A stretch of DNA of 64,000 bases from Liolophura sinensis (Eukaryota > Mollusca > Polyplacophora > Chitonida > Chitonidae), in NCBI RefSeq assembly GCF_032854445.1, contig NC_088304.1, forward strand, positions 22,643,704-22,707,703. The letters are read 5' to 3'. Of the stretch, positions 57,970 through 64,000 are shown piece after piece (position 1 is the stretch's first letter; every line of letters begins with the position of its first letter). Position numbers and translations under genes: made by a program. The notes below the pieces were generated by a model. That model did no database searches, was not told the DNA's origin, and worked only from the letters and a program-made list of their open reading frames with translations.

Positions 57970-59570
57970 TCTCTCCCGTCCACTCAGTATGGGACCATCA
58001 CTGACCAAGACTGCCAGACGTTTTAAAATGAACTTCCAAACTAGGATATATTCTTATTCAACATTCATATTCTACGATAGCAGTCCACAACAAATGTAAT
58101 TTAAAGATCTGTTCTCACTAAATATTTCTCATCCGAAGGATTGAACTGGTGAGCTCCTTTCCTGCGTGACGAACTTATTTATTTTCTTCGACTCGGCGTC
58201 CTGTATAATGTTCAACGTTTGCTTTGCGCGCCGCCATGACACAGTGCTATATCATCAAAGAATGAGGTAATTCGTCCACTAAACTGTGGTCCAAATTTGA
58301 ACCATCGACCGCGAAAGTTCGACTACACAAGATATGGTGCTTATCGCGCCCCAGTGCGATCTCACACTATTTAATAACGTATCACACGTAGATAAGTAAA
58401 GCTTTTTGCTGCATGGTCTTTTTTCCTACTCTATTTTAAAATTATTTTGAAATATATTGCACTTGTTGAAGAAAATATTATCACATTATAATTTGCGTTT
58501 GTTTTTAAGAAAATATTTCATCTTACATTAGGAAACGTTTTTCCAGTTGTGGCTATGAACAATCAATGAACAGATTATCAATGATAGGGAAAATAGAGAT
58601 ACCACTGATAGGGACACAAAACGTTCGGATGTTTCTTTACAAATTTTACGGCTTTAGTTAAACCGTGACCTGTTGGAACAAACTGAGCCGCACCCGAGGT
58701 AATAAAATTGCATCCGCGATCAAAAATGGGCGCCTTATGCCACCATAACACTGCCCTCTCCAATTTACTTAATATGGGACCATCACTACACCAATCGGGA
58801 ACTAAACAAGTTTGATCGTTGTGGGTCATAATTCCAGTAAAACCGTGAGACGTTTGAAAGTTTACTTCCAGACTAAGAAATGTCATATTCTACGGTAGCT
58901 ATCGACCAGAAAATAATGCTACGTACAAGTTGACATAATTTCTCCAAGCGAAATATTTAACTGGCGGTCCATCCACTTAGAATGGAACCATCACTACACC
59001 TGTTCGGGAAATGAACAAGTTTGACCCTCGTGCATCATAATTCCTGTAAGACCTTTGCTCGTTTGAAAGTTATCTTCCAAAGTAGGAAATGTCATATACC
59101 ACGTTACATGTCCGCACCTGATAATGAAACGCATGCTTCTCAAGAGGAAGTATAGGTGGCGACAAGTTTTTAGGCTCGACGATATCATTTTCGCCTTTTT
59201 TGTCCAGAACCGCATGTTTTCCTATCTTTTCGTAATTCGTCGCCATGAGACATTGTCACAGCACCAAAAACTGGGAAAGTTCGACCACACAAAGTGTGGT
59301 GTCAGTAACTTGCGACTGTAAACTCCGCTCTCACAATACTTAATACCATATCACACGGGGACAAGTACAGGGTTTTGTTGCATGCTCTCTATTTCTGTTC
59401 TGTTTTAAAATTATTTTGAGGTATATTGCAATTATGGAAAGTATATATTGTAACATTGTCATTTGTATTTGTTTTTAAGTGTATCTGTTATCTTGTAGCA
59501 GGTGATTTTTTGTGCTGTGGCTCTGAACAATCAATGAACAGATTATCAATAACCAGGAAAATACCGAAGG
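57970..59570 (+). repeat. Tandem duplication of a ~0.6-kb transposon-derived block
   Basis: The phrase ATGGGACCATCACT..., followed by a run to an AGGA/AGAAATGTCATAT-like phrase, occurs at 57988, 58776 and (as ATGGAACCATCACTACACC) at 58981. The downstream half (CAAGTACAG/AAG..., TTTTAAAATTATTTTGA, ATGAACAATCAATGAACAGATTATCAAT) occurs at 58380-58600 and 59360-59550. So there are two full copies and one partial copy in direct orientation. Minus-strand frames in copies 2 and 3 share a phrase like NFQTS-G-TGIM-H--QTC, of unknown meaning. Confidence 0.7.
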
Positions 59571-59584
59571 GCTTCAATCCGGGA

Positions 59585-60430
59585 GCTATGGCAGGGTGTG
59601 GTCGGTAATCACAGTTCACAGCACTCAGTACCGATTGTCGACCGTCAGCATCAGGAAGTGGGCTACATCTCCTGCGCATACCAAATTGTCACTGGTCGCC
59701 TGTGGGATGCTGTCAAGTTCCTCCTGGAGTGCCACATGAAGCTGGCGAACATTCTTTGGAACTGGAACACGTCGCATCCATTGATCCAGAACGTCCCAAA
59801 GATGTTCGATGAGCGACATGTTAAGAAAATATGGTGGCCAGTTAATAACTGCCCGCACCATGACACCAGCACCACTGTGATCCATCGTCCGCGTCAGCAT
59901 GACGCTCCCCAACACGGCGCCACACACGGAGCCTGCGCGAGAGCTGGAACCGAGACTCGTCATAGGAGCACTGTCCCCCATCGTGCAAGTGTTCAGCGCA
60001 CCAGAACATTGGCCCAGGCGGGTAGGGTATGACGCCAGACTGCCCTGGGGTAGATGCCCCTGTGTGGTCGGCGGTCTCGGAGGCCAGCCTCCCTCAGGAG
60101 GTTTGAACTGTCCGGGCTGAAATCCGCCTGTTGTGCAGCCCAGAAGTTTCACCAGCTATTCGTGTCGCCGGCCGGAACCGATCCCTGAGGTGCTGGAGCT
60201 GCCTGTGATGATCCTGAGCGGGCGTGGTCACACGTGGTCGTCGGCCATGTGGGCGGTTTACAGATCTCAGTAACAAAATCTTTACAGAAACGTGTTCTCA
60301 AGCGATTGATGGTGGAATGACCCACATTGAACTGAGCCGTCCCTGCTGTTTCTGACATTGCGGCACTGAGCACGTCAATGGAACGCTCCTTCATGGGTTG
60401 GGACATCTTTGGCATGTTAACAAGTGGGAG
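59585..60430 (-). pseudogene. Broken Tc1/mariner-like transposase with internal deletion
   Basis: Three minus-strand reading frames together show a Tc1-like transposase. Near 60415-60280 is an N-terminal helix-turn-helix part (KERSIDVLSAAMSETA, HSTINRLRTRF). Near 60276-60130 is a second DNA-binding part (RRPRVTTPAQD, RISARTV). Near 59930-59625 is the DDE-domain end (VINWPPYFLNMSLIEHLWD, then VPVPKNVRQL). Frames change at least twice and in-frame stops occur, so no protein is made. Between GVMVRAVIN and WPPYF the usual ~60-70 residues with the second catalytic Asp are missing. The left end (59585-59634) matches the end of the small element at 57203. The outer right end was not found. It was a cut-and-paste transposase and is now a relic. 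Confidence 0.85.
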
Positions 60431-60787
60431 AAGCCCACTTTTTTGTGTGGCCTTTTATTGTCCCAGCTGTAAGGAGTTTCCATGTACTGGTCATACTGAC
60501 TGACCATCACATTATCATCCTTCGCGTCGCCCAAGATGAATAGCTCAACCTGTGAGTAAACTCTTTGGGAGTGGTCATTTAAAATTGGGCCACTTGATTC
60601 AAGGAAAACAAATGAATCAGTTTGTCGTGGATCAAACTTGTTCGGTTCCCGATGGATGTAGTGATTGTCCCATCTTAAGTGACTGGGAATGATGGTGGCG
60701 AATAGTACCCATTTTTGATCGCAGAGGATACAGTTTCCGAGAGATCTGTAAACCGCCCACATGGCCGACGACCACGTGTGACCACGC
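60222..60787. repeat. Perfect 47-bp inverted repeat around the transposase N-terminus
   Basis: The 47 bases at 60222-60268 recur as an exact reverse complement at 60741-60787 (right arm starts GAGATCTGTAAACCGCCCAC). The left arm lies inside the transposase DNA-binding region. The right arm is outside it, in DNA with no other recognised transposase match. This indicates a recent inverted rearrangement or a second, inverted copy. Confidence 0.85.
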
Positions 60788-62799
60788 TCCATAAATTGTA
60801 TTACTCTCTCTAGACAGAAATGTAACACTTGAACGTGTAAATGGTATAGCATGTCTGATTATATATTTTACTGAAACCCTCACGAAGGTCTGCAACTGTT
60901 TTTAAATTAATCTGTTTTTAAATGAATTTAAGGAATGTTAGCAGATAATTAGACTCGATTTTGCACAGTGAACAGACATTCCCACTCAAAATGCTAAACC
61001 TAGAGCAGCTCGTCACATAACTTGATGAAACAAAATCAAAAATGTTCGACATCACTCCAAGTGTCATGAATAGGCACTGCCAGATATTTTCAGTGGCAGC
61101 CAGACACCTTCTAATATCCCATCAAAAATGCTATGCTAGATCGCCCCATCGGTTAACTAGATGAAACCATATCAAACATGTTCGGCATCGCTCCAAGTAT
61201 CATGCGTCGGCACTGCCTCATATTTTCAGTGGTGGCAGCGCCAGCCAGACACCCGATAATATCACTATATAGTAGCACTATTGGCGGGGTGTTTTGGCCG
61301 GACAGTGTGGAACTTACCGGAAAATGGCGGGGTGTTCTGGCCGGTCAGAGTGGAACTTTCCTCTTCCTGTATACCTCTTCCATCCTCAAACAGAGCCAGT
61401 TTGTTTGTTAAGATCACATGCATAATGCTCAACTGAAAAATCATAATTAATGTCTACTAATCATAAAAAATCCTCACCCCCATTCTAATTCAATGTTACC
61501 CTCACAGATATATAAAGAATTACTGTCTTCAGGGCCATTTCATTATATTTCCGAACAGTTTTACCACGTGCAATGTGACAAACACATGTTTTGTACATAT
61601 CCTATGGCACATTGTGATGTTTTTTATTGAAATGACACCGCTATAGAACATTACAAGTAGTAGCATCACAAAGTTTAATTCTGTAACCGAAGTAAAATGC
61701 ATTTGTTCTGTGATTGGTTAATTTTGCCTCATATACATGACTGATTGATTAGATTGGTGTTTTACGCCGTTCTCACGGATATTTCACTTGTACGACAGCG
61801 GCCAGCATTATGGTGGGAGAAAATCGGGCAGAGCCCGAGGGAAGATCCACGACCATCCACAGGTTGCTGGCAGAATTTCCCTTTTACGGCCGGAAAGGCA
61901 ACCAGCATAAACTGGACTTAGAGTCGCAGCGACCGCATTGATAAGAGGCTCCTGGGTCATTGTTCCTTTATTACTGATCCGTTTTCCCCCACCATAATGA
62001 TGCTTGCCATCATGTAAGTGAAATATTTTTGAGTATGTTGTCAAACAACAATTAAAACAAATAAATAAATTATTGCCTGATGAATTTGGGACAACGTATG
62101 TTTCCATTTAACATTATACACTTATTTACTGCAAGGTCAATTTTGGCATTGCAAAACGCCCTCAGTGGGACGCCCGTAATTAAACCAAGATAGACTTTGC
62201 TTACCTGTAAAATGCTGAGATGAAATCACACCCAGTGAAGGTATGCAATCCTGGTAGTGCTTTTGATAGTTCTGATTTGCGTTCTTCAAACATGTTTCCG
62301 ATATTAGCAATATTAATGTACATGTACCTTCTACTGTGTCTCACCCACAATCCATTAGTACGTTGTTACTGGAACGTAGTTCTGGCCGTTGCTTTCTAAG
62401 GGCCCGATCAATATCCAAAAGACATCGGTATTAAGAATGTCTAGCGCTCTACTTCATGACTGTGTTTAATTCCGCTTAACTAGGGGGTGTGTATTCATCG
62501 TGTTAAATCAGATCGCCACGTTGGATATATGAACAGTTGGAATTATCTGGGATGAAACTGTGTTAGAAACTGTGTTAGACGAGAATGACCCATACAACAC
62601 CTCATTAAAACTACTTGGTCTCTACGAGACAGTCCACAAGTATAAGAATTGTAGCCAATGGCAGGATGAATAGCATACAATTTGTTATGGACCTGCAAGT
62701 TCCATTCACCCTGCCGAAGGCGACGAATATATTTAATTTAACTTCATTTCAGTATACGGGATTTTAACACCAGATACATATTTATATATAGTAGCTTTC
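60788..62799. other. Gene-free stretch between the Tc1 relic and the LINE
   Basis: 61020-61270 holds a two-fold degenerate direct repeat (ATGTTCGACATCACTCCAAG at 61041 and ATGTTCGGCATCGCTCCAAG at 61178), and 61274-61360 a doubled GGCGGGGTGTTTTGGCCGG-type phrase. Then the SINE pair at 61743. Nothing else seen. Confidence 0.5.
61743..62066 (-). mobile_element. SINE-A copy on minus strand abutting a plus-strand SINE-A 3' end
   Basis: 61743-61966 is a minus-strand copy (TAGATTGGTGTTTTACGCCG ... GAGGCTCCTGGGTCATTG) that stops inside the head. 61967-62066 is then the 3' end of another copy in the opposite sense (CCCCCACCATAATGATGCTT, TTTTTGAGTATG, AAACAAATAAATAAAT). The two form a tail-out inverted pair. 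Confidence 0.75.
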
Positions 62800-64000
62800 C
62801 CTTCCGTGTCTACGATTGTGTTTCCATGGTTACATATCTGATTTGGTATCCAGCTGAATATAATATCTATACCGCTTTAAATCAGTTTTCTATGTATGGC
62901 TATTATTTTAAGCATTAGTGGGTTTTTTAAATTTATTATTCTCATTTGCCAAAAGGCAGGCGAAAGGGTCACTGCATATCATTGTCTTCTGGGGATGCTC
63001 AGAGGAAACATGTTATAAGGCCAGGAGTATAGACCTTGCCTCCGCAGAAAAGATAGAAGATGAAGATGCAGACGAAGGGAAGTGACCCGCTGTTCTAAGA
63101 CAGCCGCAGAAGCAATCCTGTTCCCATCCTTTGATGTGTCAGTGTATATAAATTTATAATCCGTACAATTAACCTTAATTTCAGCAAAACCTTGCTGAAT
63201 TATAAGAGGGTTTGTATTTAATGTATCATATTTACGCAGATCAAATATTAATTTAGGTTGTGGACGCCAGGGAGGAGACTCCGGAAACGATACTGGAGCT
63301 GTATCCTCTAGCTTGATGCCAGCTTCCACAATATGGTCCCAAACACGAAGACCAAACGAGAGATATTGTTACGACACTTATTATATTTATCTACATAAAA
63401 AGAATTGAAAACACAGTCGTAGGCAGGGTTGCGGGTTGAGGAAAACACAGTCGTAGGCAGGGTTTGTTGGATGAGCTTTAAGCTTTATAGCGTATCACAG
63501 ACGCCTGTTATACAAGGAAGTCTCGTTAGCCTCGACGTATAAACTTTCTACTGGTCATGTTCTAAAAGCACCAAGGCTGAGCCTTACACCTTGGTGATGG
63601 ACCGGATCCAACATTTTAAGATATGATTTCCTTGTGGAACTGTGAATGATGGACCCATTAGTCCAATTTAGACCTCACCAGGGATCCATATAAATTCAAT
63701 AAAACGGTTCGATCAGCGCCCCAAACGGTGCTAGACACGACCTTTATTATATCGCGAGCCTGTACGTTTAGCTATAAGCATTTCAATATGAGAAATAAAC
63801 GATAAATTGCGATCGAATATACCCCTAAAAATTTATATTCTCCAACGATTTTAACTGGTTCCAAACAAAATTTAAAATCTGGATCTAAATGAAGTCTCCG
63901 TTTATTACAAAAATGCATACCGACGGTCTTAGACGTAGAAAATCTAAAACCGTTGGCAAGTGCCCATTTCTCGATTTGATTTATACAAAGCTGCAGTTAC
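62800..64000 (-). mobile_element. Non-LTR retrotransposon (Jockey/I group), end of RT and RNase H, running off the right edge
   Basis: On the minus strand, from the right edge leftwards, broken frames read CINQIEKWALANGFRFSTSK, then a KTVGMHFCNKR-like segment, a FLGV segment and, after 63330, IYTDTSKDGNRIASAA. These are the late fingers/thumb of a Jockey-like reverse transcriptase followed by a C-terminal RNase H start (YTD). Stops and frameshifts break it. The phrase NPAYDCVF is encoded twice because 24 bases (GAAAACACAGTCGTAGGCAG...) are directly repeated at 63406 and 63440. The 5' part lies outside the window. Confidence 0.8.

Noticed and set aside
59625-60152. 175-codon minus-strand frame as an intact gene
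   Set aside because: Only its last ~95 codons are transposase-like. The front is an out-of-frame reading of the same transposase, so it is part of a pseudogene.
1-64000. A novel multi-gene defence or biosynthetic cluster
   Set aside because: The three supported genes (GRK2/3, ASB8, Cupin_5) are unrelated and widely separated. No other domain-bearing frames were found.

Overview
The window reads as nuclear DNA of a marine lophotrochozoan invertebrate, most likely a mollusc. That placement is inference. It rests on spliced animal genes with GT/AG introns, about 65% A+T, very dense short interspersed repeats with tRNA-like heads, several families of inverted-repeat DNA elements, fragments of an RNase H-bearing non-LTR retrotransposon, and many minisatellites and (TA)n runs. 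I see no bacterial operon, CRISPR array, rRNA gene or intact tRNA gene.

Three host protein-coding loci can be supported. (1) The first coding exon of a GRK2/GRK3-type G-protein-coupled receptor kinase lies on the minus strand at 7666-7778. The rest of the gene should run leftwards, so 1-7665 is probably its first intron. (2) A complete two-coding-exon ASB8 orthologue (ankyrin repeats plus SOCS box, 291 residues) lies on the plus strand at 33665-35947. (3) A complete four-coding-exon cupin of the DUF985/Cupin_5 family (171 residues) lies on the plus strand at 48061-53717. It was rebuilt by matching splice phases, and its second exon is too short to show up as a long reading frame. The three genes have no evident functional link.

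Layout: 1-7.7 kb GRK intron with old repeats; 7.7-8.7 kb GRK first exon and 5' flank; 8.7-33 kb gene-poor DNA with SINEs and three minisatellites (43 bp at 12.9-14.3 kb, 38 bp at 17.1-18.0 kb, 27 bp at 18.4-18.7 kb); 33-36 kb ASB8; 36-48 kb repeats, a fold-back element at 39.4 kb and SINEs; 48-53.8 kb cupin gene with transposon-filled introns; 55-61 kb a cluster of DNA-transposon material, including a broken Tc1-like transposase and a tandem duplication; 62.8-64 kb the 3' part of a non-LTR retrotransposon running off the right edge.

No clearly new multi-gene system is visible. The most interesting observations concern repeat biology: SINE families that share a 3' end motif, a SINE carrying a (TG)n(G)n tract inside its target-site duplication, higher-order minisatellites, a MITE nested in a SINE, and a 27-bp repeat that keeps a 9-residue reading frame. 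The divergent invertebrate Cupin_5 protein is the gene most worth following up.
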